Source of the DNA: Duffyella gerundensis
GTDB lineage: Bacteria > Pseudomonadota > Gammaproteobacteria > Enterobacterales > Enterobacteriaceae
Assembly (NCBI RefSeq): GCF_001517405.1
Contig: NZ_LN907827.1
Span: 2,548,587-2,612,586 of the forward strand
Direction of reading: 5' to 3'
DNA: 64,000 bases
Positions within the stretch are counted from its first letter, which is position 1, and every line of letters starts with the position of its first letter. Positions 28,245-41,091 of the stretch are shown one piece after another. The notes under the pieces are model-generated. The model did not search any database. It was given only the letters and a program-made list of their open reading frames with translations, and was not told where the DNA came from. Both the position numbers and the translations under genes were made by a program.

Positions 28245-29765
28245 TTAAAGGTGTAGTGAGGCTAAACGCAATATTTCATTCTGCGTTGCTGTTTTGGTGT
28301 CAACAATTCCGGCGACCATACCATTACTCATAACCAGAATACGGTCGGTGATACCGATTAATTCCGGCATTTCGGATGAGATAATGATGATGCCCTTCTC
28401 TTTTTTCGCCAGTTCAGAAATCAGCTGATAAATTTCAAACTTGGCGCCGACGTCGATTCCGCGCGTAGGTTCATCCAGCATCAATATTTCTGGCTGCGTC
28501 AGTAACCAACGGCCAATAATAACTTTCTGCTGGTTACCGCCCGACAGCGAACCAATTGACGTATGGTGTCCCGGTGTTTTTACGCGCATGGCATCGATAA
28601 CCCATTGGGTATCGCTTTTCATACGGCTGTTATCCAGCAGGCCAATACTGTTTTTGTATTTCTTGATGTTGGAGATAAGCGAGTTAAATCCAATATCGAG
28701 ATAGGCGTAAATACCGGTAGAGCGGCGTTCTTCGGTGACCAGCGCAAAACCGTGGTTGATCGCTTCGTTGGCGCTGTGGTTATTGATCTGCTTGCCGTGC
28801 AGACGGATGGTACCGCCCGCCTTCTCACGGATACCAAACAGCGTTTCCACGATGTCGGTACGCTTCGCACCCACCAGCCCGGCAATCCCGAGGATCTCAC
28901 CTTTGCGCAGGTCAAAGGAGACATCACGAATCGACGGCTGACGCAGTGAGGTAAGATTACGCACTTCCAGAATGGTTTCGCCCGGCACGTTGCTTTTGTC
29001 CGGAAAGCGCTGGTTCAGTGAACGGCCGACCATCATGGAGATGATCTTATCCATGTCCAGCCCTTCCAGCGGCTGGGTGGCAATCCACTGACCGTCGCGC
29101 AGGATCGTAATTTCGTCACACAGCTGGAAGATCTCTTCCATTTTGTGCGAGATATAGACGATGCCACAGCCACGCTCTTTTAATTTCCGGATGATGGTAA
29201 AGAGATGATTGACCTCTTTTTCCGTCAGCGATGAGGTTGGCTCATCCATGATCACGATTTTGGCGTTATAAGAAAACGCCTTAGCGATTTCAATCATCTG
29301 CATTTGCGAGACCGACAGCACGCCCACTTTATCGCGTGGATCGATATCAATATCGAGCTCGTCAAATATCGCCTTGGTATCGCGATACATTTTATCCTGG
29401 TCGACGAATAATCCTTTTTGCGGATAGCGTCCCAGCCACATGTTATCCATCACCGTGCGCTGTAAGACCAGGTTTAATTCCTGATGCACCATCGACACGC
29501 CGTTTTCCAGCGCCTCTTTGGAACTGGTAAAATCGATTTCCTCACCCTGAAACAGGATGCTCCCCGAATCTTTCTTATAAATGCCAAACAGGCATTTCAA
29601 AAGCGTTGATTTGCCAGCACCGTTTTCACCCATTAAGGCGTGAATAGAGTGTGGCCTGACTTTTAAATTGACGTTGTCTAACGCCTTTACGCCGGGGAAT
29701 GACTTATTAACATCGGTCATCTCCAGCAAAAATTCACGCTGCGCGGTCTGATTATCACTGGCCAT
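28245..29765 (-). CDS. mglA: Galactose ABC importer ATPase MglA
   Basis: A 506-residue tandem ATPase (two ABC domains in one chain), typical of the CUT2 sugar importers. Domain 1 has Walker [10 protein letters not shown] at 46-54, signature LSVSQMQ and Walker [12 protein letters not shown]; domain 2 has a degenerate P-loop (GLVGAKRTD), signature LSGGNQQK and [11 protein letters not shown]. Translation is from 29765, preceded by a stem after mglB. Confidence 0.97.
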   Translation of the reverse strand: MASDNQTAQREFLLEMTDVNKSFPGVKALDNVNLKVRPHSIHALMGENGAGKSTLLKCLFGIYKKDSGSILFQGEEIDFTSSKEALENGVSMVHQELNLVLQRTVMDNMWLGRYPQKGLFVDQDKMYRDTKAIFDELDIDIDPRDKVGVLSVSQMQMIEIAKAFSYNAKIVIMDEPTSSLTEKEVNHLFTIIRKLKERGCGIVYISHKMEEIFQLCDEITILRDGQWIATQPLEGLDMDKIISMMVGRSLNQRFPDKSNVPGETILEVRNLTSLRQPSIRDVSFDLRKGEILGIAGLVGAKRTDIVETLFGIREKAGGTIRLHGKQINNHSANEAINHGFALVTEERRSTGIYAYLDIGFNSLISNIKKYKNSIGLLDNSRMKSDTQWVIDAMRVKTPGHHTSIGSLSGGNQQKVIIGRWLLTQPEILMLDEPTRGIDVGAKFEIYQLISELAKKEKGIIIISSEMPELIGITDRILVMSNGMVAGIVDTKTATQNEILRLASLHL

Positions 29766-29803
29766 ATTTTACCTGGCTAAAAATTCATAAGGTCACAATA
29801 AAG

Positions 29804-29823
29804 AGCGCGGCCAGTGCCGCGCC
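29804..29823 (-). promoter_or_regulatory. Intercistronic hairpin between mglB and mglA
   Basis: GCGCGGC-CAGT-GCCGCGC, a 7-bp GC-only stem just after the mglB stop without a T-run. Such stems after binding-protein genes stabilise the upstream mRNA and give excess MglB; role inferred. Confidence 0.7.
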
Positions 29824-29831
29824 CACAGCTT

Positions 29832-30827
29832 TTATTTAGTGAACTGAGAAAGGTTTTCTTTATCAACCGGCACGTAAGGAACGCGGACGATTTTATTCTC
29901 AACTTTAAAGTTGGTTCCCGCAGTGGCTTCTTTGCCATCCGCCAGGTTTTTCGCCATATCCAGCGTCGCTTTTGCCTGGTTAGCCGCATCGTTCAGCACG
30001 GTACCGGCCAGCGCACCTGATTTCACTAACGCCAGCGCTTCTGGCAGGGCATCCACACCAAACACCGGAATAGAGGTTTTGTTGTGTGATTTCAGCGCTT
30101 CTACCGCACCCATTGCCATCGCATCGTTGTTAGCGATAACCACTTCGATTTTGTTAGCGTTTGGACCAGAGAGCCAGGCGTCCATTTTGTCTTTAGCCTG
30201 CGCGGTATCCCACATTGCGGTATCCATCGCCAGCTGCTGGGTTTTCAGGCCATCTTTGTTCAGCGTATCGATAACATATTTGGTACGCGCTTCAGCATCC
30301 GGATGACCCGGCTCGCCTTTCAGCAGCACGAACTGGATGGTGCCATCTTTGTTCAGATCCCACGCTGGAGTTGATTTCCAGTGTTTCTCGATCAGCTGGC
30401 CCTGGATAATGCCGGACTCTTTAGAATCGGTACCCACGTAGTAAGCTTTGTCATAGCTGGCCAGCACTTTCGCGTTCGGCTCTTTGTTGAAGAACACGAT
30501 TGGCACGTCGTTGCTGCGCGCTTTATCAACCACTACCGCCGCTGCCGCCGGATCCACCAGGTTAATTGCCAGCGCCTTCACGCCTTTTGCCATCAGCACA
30601 TCGATCTGGTCGTTCTGTTTGGACTGATCGTTTTGTGAGTCATTCATCAGCAGCTGAATGCCACCCAGGGTTTTCGCTTCTTTTTCAATGTCCTTACGTA
30701 CCATCGACATGAAGTTATCATCGTATTTGTAGATGGTAACGCCGATACGGGTATCTGCTGCGTGTGCGGTGGCACCAAACATCATGCTGGCAACCAGTGC
30801 TGTGAGGGTGAAAACCTTCTTATTCAT
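29832..30827 (-). CDS. mglB: D-galactose/methyl-galactoside binding protein MglB
   Basis: Periplasmic glucose/galactose-binding protein that feeds MglAC and, in E. coli, the Trg chemoreceptor. From the ATG at 30827 (GGAG in GGAGATACC upstream) it is 331 residues with a cleavable signal peptide (MNKKVF, hydrophobic core, AHA-ADTRIG cleavage near residue 23). The periplasmic-binding fold has the calcium-loop-type DLNKDGTIQ segment and the sugar-binding NNDAMAMG stretch. Confidence 0.96.
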   Translation of the reverse strand: MNKKVFTLTALVASMMFGATAHAADTRIGVTIYKYDDNFMSMVRKDIEKEAKTLGGIQLLMNDSQNDQSKQNDQIDVLMAKGVKALAINLVDPAAAAVVVDKARSNDVPIVFFNKEPNAKVLASYDKAYYVGTDSKESGIIQGQLIEKHWKSTPAWDLNKDGTIQFVLLKGEPGHPDAEARTKYVIDTLNKDGLKTQQLAMDTAMWDTAQAKDKMDAWLSGPNANKIEVVIANNDAMAMGAVEALKSHNKTSIPVFGVDALPEALALVKSGALAGTVLNDAANQAKATLDMAKNLADGKEATAGTNFKVENKIVRVPYVPVDKENLSQFTK

Positions 30828-31083
30828 GGTATCTCCGGGTTTATGCAGGGTATTACGTGGCCCAGCGCATCGCTCTGTGGCCATCTCGCTCGGGCTATCG
30901 GTTAAAAACAATGTTAACGTTTGCGTGTTAGGCAACGCCGCCATATTGCCAAGTCAAAAATCGTGACTTCCGTGTTCGATGACGCGTCCTGTAAGAAGTG
31001 AACCCTGTTATAGCGAGACCAAAACAGCAGCAAGGGGGGGATTTGCTGCGTTACATTATGTTTCAGTTCGATAAGACGCTGTC

Positions 31084-31089
31084 ATCATA
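31084..31089 (-). promoter_or_regulatory. Probable -10 element of the mglB promoter
   Basis: TATGAT on the minus strand, placed so that the CRP site at 31111-31126 is centred about 41 bases upstream of the predicted start near 31077, the usual class II geometry. Confidence 0.6.
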
Positions 31090-31110
31090 GTGAGCAGCAT
31101 GTTAATTAAC

Positions 31111-31126
31111 TGTGAATCTGTTCACA
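31111..31126 (-). promoter_or_regulatory. CRP site of the mglBAC promoter
   Basis: TGTGAATCTGTTCACA, both half-sites perfect with the 6-base spacer. It sits about 285 bases before the mglB start, adjacent to a GalS/GalR operator. Confidence 0.88.
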
Positions 31127-31129
31127 GAT

Positions 31130-31143
31130 TGAAAACGGTTACA
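31130..31143 (-). promoter_or_regulatory. GalS/GalR operator of mglBAC, overlapping the galS stop
   Basis: TGAAAACGGTTACA fits the palindrome TGNAANCGNTTNCA exactly. It overlaps the last bases of galS, four bases from the CRP site, reproducing the CRP-plus-GalS arrangement known for the E. coli mgl promoter. Confidence 0.85.
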
Positions 31144-32179
31144 TGGATGATTCGCTCGGATTAGTGACCGGCTCCACATTTTGCCGTGCCGCCACTGAAT
31201 GACGGCGCACCAGCGTCGGCATAAAGCAGTGCTGAGCGTTAGGATCAAGCTCACCAGCCGCCCCTTTCAGCGCCAGCTCCGTCGCCAGTTTTGCCATAGA
31301 AACAATGGGATAGCGCACGGTGGTAAGCTGTGGATCGGTGTAACGAGAAATAGGAATGTCATCGAAGCCAATCACCGAGCAGTGCTGTGGCACCTGAATA
31401 CCGTTATCTTTCAGCGCGGTAAGTGCGCCAGCTGCCATGCTGTCGTTGTAAGCAAAAATCGCCGTGAGATGCAGATTACGTCCCAGTAGCTCAACCATCG
31501 CCGCTTCTCCGCCCTGCATATCAGGCTCGCCGTGCGCCACCCAGGCCTCTGGCGGCGTCAACTGATGCTCGTGCATCGCCTGACGCCAGCCTTCACGGCG
31601 CTGCGCGTTATCTTCAATGATATGGCTGGAGCCGAGGAAACCGATGCGCTGATGGCCCTGCTGTAACAGCATGCGCGTAGCGCTCAGCGCGCCACTGATG
31701 TTATCCAGACAGACGCAGCGATGCGCATAGCCGGGCACCACACGGTTAATCAGCACCATGCCGGGCACCTGATCCATGAACTCAGCCAGCTCGGCGTCTG
31801 AAAGCGTTTTCGCATGCACAATAAGCGCGTTGCAGCGCTGCCGAATCAACACTTCAATAGCATGACGCTCCTTCTCTTCCTGGTGCCAGGAATTAGTAAT
31901 GAGCGTGTGCTTGGAGACCTGCTGCGCAACGTTGTCCACTGCCTTAACCAGCGCGCCGAAGAAGGGATCGGAGACATCCATCACCACCACGCCGATGGTG
32001 TCGCTGACCTGAGTGGCCAGCGCCTGGGCGTTGGCGTTAGGGCGATAGCCGAGCTGAGCCACCGCCTGTTGTACCGATTCCCGCGTCTCCGGCGTCACCG
32101 CGCTGCTGTGGTTGAGAACGCGCGACACCGTTGCCACTGATACGCCGGCCTGACGTGCTACATCACGAATTGTGATCAT
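31139..32179 (-). CDS. galS: Galactose isorepressor GalS
   Basis: LacI-family repressor of 346 residues that controls mglBAC and itself in response to galactose. The N-terminal helix-turn-helix (residues 1-25: [20 protein letters not shown]) and hinge are followed by the periplasmic-binding-like effector domain (about 60-330). GalS rather than GalR is chosen from its position next to mglB and the autoregulatory site upstream. Confidence 0.94.
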   Translation of the reverse strand: MITIRDVARQAGVSVATVSRVLNHSSAVTPETRESVQQAVAQLGYRPNANAQALATQVSDTIGVVVMDVSDPFFGALVKAVDNVAQQVSKHTLITNSWHQEEKERHAIEVLIRQRCNALIVHAKTLSDAELAEFMDQVPGMVLINRVVPGYAHRCVCLDNISGALSATRMLLQQGHQRIGFLGSSHIIEDNAQRREGWRQAMHEHQLTPPEAWVAHGEPDMQGGEAAMVELLGRNLHLTAIFAYNDSMAAGALTALKDNGIQVPQHCSVIGFDDIPISRYTDPQLTTVRYPIVSMAKLATELALKGAAGELDPNAQHCFMPTLVRRHSVAARQNVEPVTNPSESSM

Positions 32180-32268
32180 GATTGATCACCACTGAAGGAA
32201 AAAGGCATATGCATAGGACACCAGAAAGTAGGCTTTACCCTATTCTGACAGGCTCCGCCGCCGCGCAG

Positions 32269-32284
32269 CGTGAATCAGGTCACA
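32269..32284 (-). promoter_or_regulatory. CRP site upstream of galS
   Basis: CGTGA-ATCAGG-TCACA on the plus strand, nine of ten consensus bases. An AGAATA hexamer (minus strand, 32241-32246) is suitably placed as the -10 of galS. Confidence 0.75.
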
Positions 32285-32288
32285 TCAC

Positions 32289-32302
32289 TGAAAGCGGTTA
32301 CA
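32289..32302 (-). promoter_or_regulatory. GalS/GalR operator upstream of galS
   Basis: TGAAAGCGGTTACA, an exact fit to TGNAANCGNTTNCA, four bases from a CRP site. The CRP-operator pair has the same order and spacing as at the mglB promoter, predicting co-regulation and autoregulation. Confidence 0.83.
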
Positions 32303-32336
32303 TACAATTCTGTAACCTTTGTGATGCCGGTCATTA

Positions 32337-33494
32337 TCAGTTGCGGGGAGAGAGCTGGCGTTTACGGGCGGAAAGTTGGGTAAGCTGTCGCCACAGCCAT
32401 TCCACCGGTCCCTGGGCAAAAAAGCGCAGCCAGAGCAGTGAGAAGAGGATATTAATCAGCCAGATAACCGGCACGATAGCCAGCAGCTCCAGGCGGTCAA
32501 ACTGCATGAACAGGCCAAAACGGTAGAATAAGGTGGTACAGATCAGCGTCTGTAGCAGGTAATTACTCAGCGCCATGCGGCCGACTTTGCCGATTGCCTG
32601 GCTCAACTGCCAGTGGGAGATCTGCGGCCAGAAGCCGTAGCATAGCGCGGCATAGCCCAGGCTCTGTAACGGGCTGGCGAGATCGCGCGGTGCCTGCAGA
32701 TAAAACGCCGTCCAGCGAAATTCCCACTGCAGATGCCATTGCAACGCCACCGCCGGCAACTCAATCAGCCAGCCTGCCGCGGTCAACCACAGCGCAGCGC
32801 GGCGATAATGCTGTACGCTGAACTGGCCCTGTAGCCAGCCATTGCGCATCAGCGCGGCGCCAATCATCATGGTGCCAGCCAGCTGCCAGCCATACTGTGA
32901 CGCCAGCGCCATCAGGCCGGACGAGAGATGATCCAGGCGATTTTCGACCGCCAGCCAGCCGCCGGAGAGTTTCCACTGGGTTTCATACTGAATATTTGCC
33001 GCACCCGGCAGCCAGGATGTTCCCGGCTCATGCTGCGAAATTGAACCAAACACCAGCAGCACGCCGACGCCTACCAGATAGAGCAGAATGCCGGTATTGA
33101 GCAAAGTGCGCGAAGATGGAACGTCGCGAATAATACGCCAGACCACCAGTCCCACCAGCGCGTAATCAAGCAGGATATCGCCGGTCCACAGCAATACGCC
33201 ATGCGCGAAGCCAAACAGTAGCAGCCAGCTCAATCGCGCCTGTAGCCAGCCGGAGCCGCGCGACAGCTGAAGTTGCAAGCCGGCGCCAAACAACAGGGCA
33301 AATAAGGTGAGGAATTTAAGCTGTGCCAGCCAGTCAAGGATCGCCCAGGTCCAGCTGTCGCGCAGTGAAGGCGTGCCGTTCCAGCCGGGATTGATATAGG
33401 CCGCATCGGGCAGGCCAAACGCATTGATATTGAGCAGCAGAATGCCCAGGATAGCGAGGCCGCGAATAAAATCCAGCTGATGATAGCGAACCAT
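32337..33494 (-). CDS. yeiB: YeiB, DUF418 membrane protein
   Basis: A 385-residue multi-pass inner-membrane protein with about ten hydrophobic segments. The N-terminal DFIRGLAILGILLLNI matches the heparan-alpha-glucosaminide-acyltransferase-like clan (DUF1624/DUF418), and the C-terminal DUF418 part has FRWTAFYLQAP-type and GRMALSNYLLQT motifs. Its function is not established. It directly follows folE on the same strand (26-base gap), as in E. coli. Confidence 0.92.
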   Translation of the reverse strand: MVRYHQLDFIRGLAILGILLLNINAFGLPDAAYINPGWNGTPSLRDSWTWAILDWLAQLKFLTLFALLFGAGLQLQLSRGSGWLQARLSWLLLFGFAHGVLLWTGDILLDYALVGLVVWRIIRDVPSSRTLLNTGILLYLVGVGVLLVFGSISQHEPGTSWLPGAANIQYETQWKLSGGWLAVENRLDHLSSGLMALASQYGWQLAGTMMIGAALMRNGWLQGQFSVQHYRRAALWLTAAGWLIELPAVALQWHLQWEFRWTAFYLQAPRDLASPLQSLGYAALCYGFWPQISHWQLSQAIGKVGRMALSNYLLQTLICTTLFYRFGLFMQFDRLELLAIVPVIWLINILFSLLWLRFFAQGPVEWLWRQLTQLSARKRQLSPRN

Positions 33495-33520
33495 GCGCGG
33501 CCTCCGTTTTACGCCGTTGC

Positions 33521-34186
33521 TTAACTATGGCGTACGGCGCGTAAAAATTCCTGACGCGTGTTCTGGCTCGATTTAAACAGGCCGCCAAGCGACGTGGTGG
33601 TGGTGGCGCTGGTGGCATCTTTTACGCCGCGCGCTTTCACGCAGTAATGCACCGCATCAATCGACACCGCAACGTTATTGGTGCCCAGCAACGTTTGCAG
33701 CGCGATCAGGACCTGCTGCGTCAGCCGCTCCTGCACCTGTGGGCGCTGGGCAAAGAACTGCACGATACGGTTGATTTTCGACAGGCCGATCACCTTGTCT
33801 TTTGGAATGTAAGCCACGGTCGCTTTGCCATCAATGATCACAAAATGGTGTTCGCAGGTGCTGGTCAGCGTGATATCACGCACCGTCACCATCTCATCCA
33901 CTTTCATTTTGTTTTCAATCAGGGTGATTTTAGGAAAGTTAGCGTAATCGAGGCCTGAAAACACTTCATCAACATACATTTTTGCGATGCGATGCGGGGT
34001 TTCCATTAGGCTGTCATCTTCCAGATCGAGATTGAGCAGCTGCATGATTTCCGTCATATGCCCGGCAATCAGCTGCTTGCGGGTTTCGTCATGCATATCA
34101 CGGGCAGGCGCGCGCAACGGGGTCTCGAGGCCGCGAGCCAGCAGCGTCTCATGAACCAGGGCAGCTTCACGGCTTAAGATTGTCAT
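33521..34186 (-). CDS. folE: GTP cyclohydrolase I
   Basis: First enzyme of folate synthesis, GTP to 7,8-dihydroneopterin triphosphate. From the ATG at 34186 (GGAGAAGACATCA upstream) the product is 221 residues, the family length. The zinc-site motif [15 protein letters not shown] and the [20 protein letters not shown] stretch are characteristic; the third zinc ligand is in the VHYCVKARG segment. Probably co-transcribed with yeiB. Confidence 0.97.
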   Translation of the reverse strand: MTILSREAALVHETLLARGLETPLRAPARDMHDETRKQLIAGHMTEIMQLLNLDLEDDSLMETPHRIAKMYVDEVFSGLDYANFPKITLIENKMKVDEMVTVRDITLTSTCEHHFVIIDGKATVAYIPKDKVIGLSKINRIVQFFAQRPQVQERLTQQVLIALQTLLGTNNVAVSIDAVHYCVKARGVKDATSATTTTSLGGLFKSSQNTRQEFLRAVRHS

Positions 34187-34309
34187 TGATGTCTTCTCCG
34201 GCAGGTAATGCTCCCGCCGGGTACACCGACGGGCCAAAATTGTCGGCCATATTGTGAAGCAGTCGACCGGCATTATCCAGCAATCGATCCAATCGGCGAT
34301 GAAACCTTT

Positions 34310-35437
34310 TCATGCCGTACGCCGCCACACCAGCGCGCCAGCCAGCAACAGCCCTGCCCCGGCAACATAGAGTGCCGGTTCCAGCCGGTGAGTGAGCAGC
34401 GTGGAGATCGAGGAGACCAGCGGACCACCCAGCTGGCCGATGGCGTAACCGGTGGTTAACAGCCCGGCGAGATAGCGGCTATGCGCCGGTGCCAGTTCGC
34501 GGCCGCACTGCAACGCCAGCGGTACCACGTTGAGAAAGCCGCCGCCCACCAGCAGCGCGCCGGTGAGCAGACCGGCAAAACCCGGCAGCAGATCGGCGGC
34601 GAAAACGCCCAACGCCTGCAGCCACAGGGTTACCGCCAGTCGACGATGCGTCAGCCCACGATGGCGGGTAAGAATGCCGAGCAGAATACCCACTGCCGCG
34701 GCGCCGCCAAACAGCGGCCAGACGAACTGCGCGACGTTGCTACCGGGAAAGCGGCTGGCGGCCATCTGCGACAGAAAAGTTGCGGGCAAAATATAACCAA
34801 ATCCCGCCAGGCTGTAGCTCAGCACCAGCTTTTTCAGATTCCCGTTCAGTTGTAGCGGCGCAGGTTGCTGCTCGGGCCGGTGTAGCTCGCCGCGGCGTGG
34901 CAGGAAGCGCACGATGCCTGCCATCAGCAGCAGCGCCATGACGCCATACGCCAGCCAGGCAACGGCGGCGCTAACGCCCCAGGCGTGTAATAGCACCGCC
35001 AGCATGCCGCTGACAAAGATACCAATGCCCGGCCCGGCAAACACCGCTACCGCCAGACGAACACGTCCTTGCGACAGCAGCTGTTCATTGCTCCAGGCGG
35101 CGATCAAGACCATCACCCAACCGCTGGCGCAGCCGAGTAAAAACCGCAGCAGGCCATGCAGCCACGCGTGTTGCGCCACGGCTGAAAGTAATGTCAGCAG
35201 CACCGCGGCCCAGATGCCGACGTGCAATCGCCACTCGACCCGCGTTTTCGCGCGCATGGCATCCCAGGAACCACACAGGTAACCGAGATAGTTGATGGCC
35301 GCCACCACGCTGGCGCTGGTCAGCGTCAGCTGATGTTCGGCGATCATCAATGGCACCTGCGGCGTATAGGCAAAGCGCCCTATTCCCATCGCCACCATCA
35401 ACGATAAAAAAGCGCTCAACGCCACTTTTATTGTCAT
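34310..35437 (-). CDS. YbfB/YjiJ-family MFS transporter
   Basis: A 375-residue, roughly 12-TM transporter of the YbfB/YjiJ subgroup of the major facilitator superfamily. The N-terminus MGIGRFAYTPQVPLMI is typical of this group. It is divergent from the LysR gene at 35566 with a 128-base shared control region, so the LysR protein is likely its regulator. E. coli does not have this pair at the folE locus. Substrate unknown. Confidence 0.85.
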   Translation of the reverse strand: MTIKVALSAFLSLMVAMGIGRFAYTPQVPLMIAEHQLTLTSASVVAAINYLGYLCGSWDAMRAKTRVEWRLHVGIWAAVLLTLLSAVAQHAWLHGLLRFLLGCASGWVMVLIAAWSNEQLLSQGRVRLAVAVFAGPGIGIFVSGMLAVLLHAWGVSAAVAWLAYGVMALLLMAGIVRFLPRRGELHRPEQQPAPLQLNGNLKKLVLSYSLAGFGYILPATFLSQMAASRFPGSNVAQFVWPLFGGAAAVGILLGILTRHRGLTHRRLAVTLWLQALGVFAADLLPGFAGLLTGALLVGGGFLNVVPLALQCGRELAPAHSRYLAGLLTTGYAIGQLGGPLVSSISTLLTHRLEPALYVAGAGLLLAGALVWRRTA

Positions 35438-35565
35438 CCTCTGCTCCTGCCTGCGCGCCGTCTGGTGATGACCCGCTAAGATTAATCATTGCCAGCATCA
35501 TGCATGGCGGTTAAAATCTCTTAAAGTGAATAATTAAGACCAACTTGCTCACGCGGAGAGAATAG

Positions 35566-37661
<2,096 letters not shown>

Positions 37662-37671
37662 GGAAGAGAGC

Positions 37672-38514
37672 ATGCCATCGACGCTGGAATTACTGGAAGA
37701 GCATCGTCTGTTTGGCGGCTGGCAGCAGCGCTATCAGCACGCTTCGCCGGTGCTGAACTGCACCATGACCTTCAGCATCTTTCTGCCGGAGCCGAAGAGT
37801 GACGCGCCACCGCCGGTGCTCTATGTCCTCTCCGGGCTGACTTGCAATGATGAGAATTTCACCACCAAAGCGGGCGCGCAGCGCGTGGCGGCAGAGCTGG
37901 GCATTGTGCTGGTGATGGCCGATACCAGCCCGCGCGGTGATGACGTGGCGGACGACGACGGCTACGACCTTGGCAAAGGCGCCGGGTTTTACCTCAATGC
38001 CACTCAGGCACCCTGGGATCGTCATTACCGGATGTATGATTACATCAGCGAAGAGCTGCCTGCGCTGATTGCCGACAATTTTAACGTCGGCAAGCGGGCG
38101 GCGATTGCCGGACACTCGATGGGCGGCCACGGCGCGCTGATGCTGGCGCTGCGTAACCCGGAGCGTTTTACCTCCGCTTCCGCGCTGGCACCAATTGTGA
38201 ATCCGTGCGATGTGCCCTGGGGAATCAAAGCCTTTAGCCACTATCTTGGCGACGATCGTTCACAATGGCTGCAATATGACAGCTGCTGGTTGATGCGTCA
38301 GGCGCAACAGCAGGTGCCGATGCTGATCGATCAGGGCGACAGCGATCAGTTTCTGGCTGACCAGCTGCATCCTGAACGCCTGCAACAGGTGGCTGAAGAA
38401 ATGGGCTATCCACTGACCGTGCGCATTCAGCCCGGTTATGACCACAGCTATTACTTCATCGCCAGCGTGATTGAAGATCATCTGCGTTTCCACGCCAGCC
38501 ATCTGTTTGGCTGA
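37672..38514 (+). CDS. yeiG: S-formylglutathione hydrolase
   Basis: Esterase-D family enzyme that hydrolyses S-formylglutathione to formate and glutathione. The 280-residue alpha/beta hydrolase has the nucleophile elbow GHSMGG (Ser149) and the other triad residues in QGDSDQF and GYDHSYYF. The ATG at 37672 follows AGGAAGAGAGC. Position beside folE corresponds to E. coli yeiG, while the coupling to frmA is like frmAB; either name would fit. Confidence 0.93.
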   Translation: MPSTLELLEEHRLFGGWQQRYQHASPVLNCTMTFSIFLPEPKSDAPPPVLYVLSGLTCNDENFTTKAGAQRVAAELGIVLVMADTSPRGDDVADDDGYDLGKGAGFYLNATQAPWDRHYRMYDYISEELPALIADNFNVGKRAAIAGHSMGGHGALMLALRNPERFTSASALAPIVNPCDVPWGIKAFSHYLGDDRSQWLQYDSCWLMRQAQQQVPMLIDQGDSDQFLADQLHPERLQQVAEEMGYPLTVRIQPGYDHSYYFIASVIEDHLRFHASHLFG

Positions 38515-38519
38515 GTCTG

Positions 38520-38556
38520 CGGGGCAGCATCCGACTGCCCCGTCCTCTTTTCCTTT
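38520..38556 (+). terminator. Terminator after yeiG
   Basis: CGGGGCAG/CTGCCCCG stem (8 bp, 7-base loop) followed by the pyrimidine-rich TCCTCTTTTCCTTTT. Confidence 0.7.
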
Positions 38557-38568
38557 TCTCCCGTGATA

Positions 38569-38599
38569 AAAAAAAGCACGCCGTGGCGTGCTTTCTTTT
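38569..38599. terminator. Bidirectional terminator between yeiG and lysP
   Basis: AAAGCACGCC-GT-GGCGTGCTTT, a 10-bp stem with an A-run on one side and TTTCTTTT on the other. It ends lysP transcription on the minus strand. Confidence 0.9.
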
Positions 38600-38615
38600 A
38601 TCTGACGGCTATCGC

Positions 38616-40088
38616 TTAGCGATCGAGGCCAGGAAACTCCATCTGGTTATATTTCACAAAGCGCGTTTTACGCACCAGCTTGTAGCCAAACCAGATAATC
38701 AGGAAGACCGGGATGCCAATATAGGTCGCGGTTACGCCATACCAGTCAATGCGATCCGCCAGGAAAGCCTGGTAATTCTGCCCAAGGGTAATCAACAGGC
38801 AAAGCACGAAGGCGAAAATTGGCCCCAGTGGAAACAGCGTCGAACGGTATGGCAGGCTGGCCAGATCGTGGCCCTGTTTTACAAAGCCGCGACGGAAGCG
38901 ATAGTGGCTGATGGCGATGCCCAACCAGGCGATAAAGCCGGTCATGCCTGACGTATTCAGCAGCCACAAATAGACATCCTGATTGCCAAATTTGGAGGTC
39001 AGGAAGCAGAGTCCGGCGACTACCGTGGTGGCATACAGCGCGTTACGCGGCACGCCGCCTTTGGAAAGTTTGGCGAACACGCGTGGCGCTTTGCCTTCTC
39101 GCGCCAGCGTAAACAGCATACGCGTTGAGGCGTACATGCCGGAGTTACCGGCTGACAGCACCGCGGTCAGGATCACCGCGTTCATGATCGCCGCAGCAGA
39201 AAGCAGGCCAGCATGCTGAAATACCAGGGTAAACGGGCTGACGCTGATATCTTTGATGTCGTTGCGCAGTAATTTAGGATCGGTATAAGGCAGAATCAGG
39301 CTAATGATCAGAATGGCGAGGATATAAAACAGCAGGATACGCCAGAACACCTGACGCACCGCACGGGGAATATTTTTTTCCGGCTCTTCCGATTCGCCCG
39401 CGGCAATACCAATTAGTTCGGTGCCCTGGAATGAAAAGCCGGCGATCATCGCCACGCCAATCATCGCCGAGAAGCCGCCAGCAAAAGGCGCATCGCCAAT
39501 CTGCCAGTTGTGCCAGCCCGCCTGTTCGCCACCGCGCAGAATGCCGAGGATCATGGCGACGCCAATGACGATAAAAATCACCACGGTGGCAACCTTGATC
39601 AGCGAGAACCAGTATTCCGCCTCGCCAAAGCCTTTTACCGAAATGTAGTTAAGCAGGAACATCAGACAAAGAAACAGCGCGCTCCAGATCCAGCCGGGGG
39701 TATCGGGGAACCAGTAGGCCATCAGCAATTGTGAGGCGACCAGCTCTACCGCAATGGTCACGGCCCAGTTGTACCAGTAGTTCCATCCCAGTGCGAAGCC
39801 GAAGCCCTCTTCCACATACTTTGAGCCGTAGGTGGAAAACGAACCGGCTACCGGCATAAAGGCGGCGAGTTCGCCAAGGCTGGTCATCAGAAAATAGACC
39901 ATCAGGCCAATCAGCGCGTAAGAGAGCAGCGCGCCGCCGGGGCCAGCCTGGGAAATGGTGGCGCCCGAGGCGACAAACAGGCCGGTGCCAATCGAGCCAC
40001 CAATGGCAATCATGGTTAAATGACGCGCTTTTAATTCGCGTCGAAGCGCAGGTTGTTGTGTTGTTTTTTTGTCTTCAGGCATGTGCAA
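38616..40088 (-). CDS. lysP: Lysine-specific permease LysP
   Basis: A 490-residue, 12-TM amino acid permease of the APC family, proton-coupled lysine importer. The N-terminus has RHLTMIAIGGSIGTGLFVASG, the APC substrate-binding helix 1, and the region SFQGTELIGIAAGESEEP is typical of the lysine/arginine group. In E. coli LysP also controls the CadC sensor. yeiE follows in the same direction on the upstream side, as in E. coli; cirA, next to it in E. coli, is missing. Confidence 0.93.
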   Translation of the reverse strand: MHMPEDKKTTQQPALRRELKARHLTMIAIGGSIGTGLFVASGATISQAGPGGALLSYALIGLMVYFLMTSLGELAAFMPVAGSFSTYGSKYVEEGFGFALGWNYWYNWAVTIAVELVASQLLMAYWFPDTPGWIWSALFLCLMFLLNYISVKGFGEAEYWFSLIKVATVVIFIVIGVAMILGILRGGEQAGWHNWQIGDAPFAGGFSAMIGVAMIAGFSFQGTELIGIAAGESEEPEKNIPRAVRQVFWRILLFYILAILIISLILPYTDPKLLRNDIKDISVSPFTLVFQHAGLLSAAAIMNAVILTAVLSAGNSGMYASTRMLFTLAREGKAPRVFAKLSKGGVPRNALYATTVVAGLCFLTSKFGNQDVYLWLLNTSGMTGFIAWLGIAISHYRFRRGFVKQGHDLASLPYRSTLFPLGPIFAFVLCLLITLGQNYQAFLADRIDWYGVTATYIGIPVFLIIWFGYKLVRKTRFVKYNQMEFPGLDR

Positions 40089-40211
40089 ACGCTGCTATAA
40101 GAAAAAATGAGGCGAGATTGTAGCAACTCATCCCGCTCTGTATAGCGATAACGCGAGGTTATAAGTTACGTTCATGATGACGCAGAAATTATTAGCGGCC
40201 GTCCGGCCGCC

Positions 40212-41081
40212 TTACGCTTCGGTACAATAAGAGAGAAAGCGACTCAGCGCTTTAGAGATATGTTTCTGCCGATGATGGATGCGATACAGCGTGCGCGACA
40301 GCCGGGGAAACGGCAGCGTCAGCTCAACCAGCGTGCCCGCTTCCAGCTGGTCGGCAATGACCCGGCGCGATAAACAGCTAATGCCCATGCCGTGGCGAAC
40401 CGCATGCTTGATCGCTTCGGAGTTGCCCAGCTCCATCGCCAGCTCGAACTGCGGCAGATGGGACAACAGCAGATAATCGACGATTTCCCGCGTGCCGGAA
40501 CCGCGTTCGCGCAGGATCCACGGCGCACTCCCCAGGCTCTCTGCGGTGATCGGGCCTGACAGAATCGGCGCATCCGGCGCGGCAAATACCACCAGCTCAT
40601 CTTCCAGCCACGGCTCGCTGACCAGTTCGCTGACGTGACAGGGCCCTTCAATCAGCCCGACGTCAACGCGAAAATCGGCCACGGCGTGAATCACATCCTG
40701 GCTGTTGCCAACGCTCAGCTCCAGCGGCAAACGTGGAAAATCGCGCCGATAACGCGCCATCATCGCAGGTAACAGATAGTTGCCGATGGTGCTGCTGGCG
40801 GAAATACGGATCGCCCCGTTGTCTTCCTGAAACAGCTGTTGGATTTCGGTGGCCTGTTCCAGCAGCCCCACGGCGCGCGGATAGAGCAGTCGGCCATGTT
40901 CGTTGACCACCAGCCGTTTGCCCACGCGATCAAACAGCTGAACGCCCAGCTGCCCTTCCAGGTCGGCCAGCGCAGCGCTGACCGCCGACTGCGACAGCGC
41001 CAGCACCTGTGAGGCCTGCGTCGTCGAGCCGCTCTTCAGCACTTCGCTGAATACTTCGATTTGTCGCAAGGTAATGTGCAT
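40212..41081 (-). CDS. yeiE: LysR-type regulator YeiE
   Basis: A 289-residue LysR regulator; in Salmonella YeiE responds to sulfite and controls motility and iron or sulfite genes. HTH at residues 1-60 ([34 protein letters not shown]), effector domain from about 90. It lies beside yeiH, a possible target, as in E. coli. Confidence 0.92.
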   Translation of the reverse strand: MHITLRQIEVFSEVLKSGSTTQASQVLALSQSAVSAALADLEGQLGVQLFDRVGKRLVVNEHGRLLYPRAVGLLEQATEIQQLFQEDNGAIRISASSTIGNYLLPAMMARYRRDFPRLPLELSVGNSQDVIHAVADFRVDVGLIEGPCHVSELVSEPWLEDELVVFAAPDAPILSGPITAESLGSAPWILRERGSGTREIVDYLLLSHLPQFELAMELGNSEAIKHAVRHGMGISCLSRRVIADQLEAGTLVELTLPFPRLSRTLYRIHHRQKHISKALSRFLSYCTEA

Positions 41082-41091
41082 GTGTGCTCCG

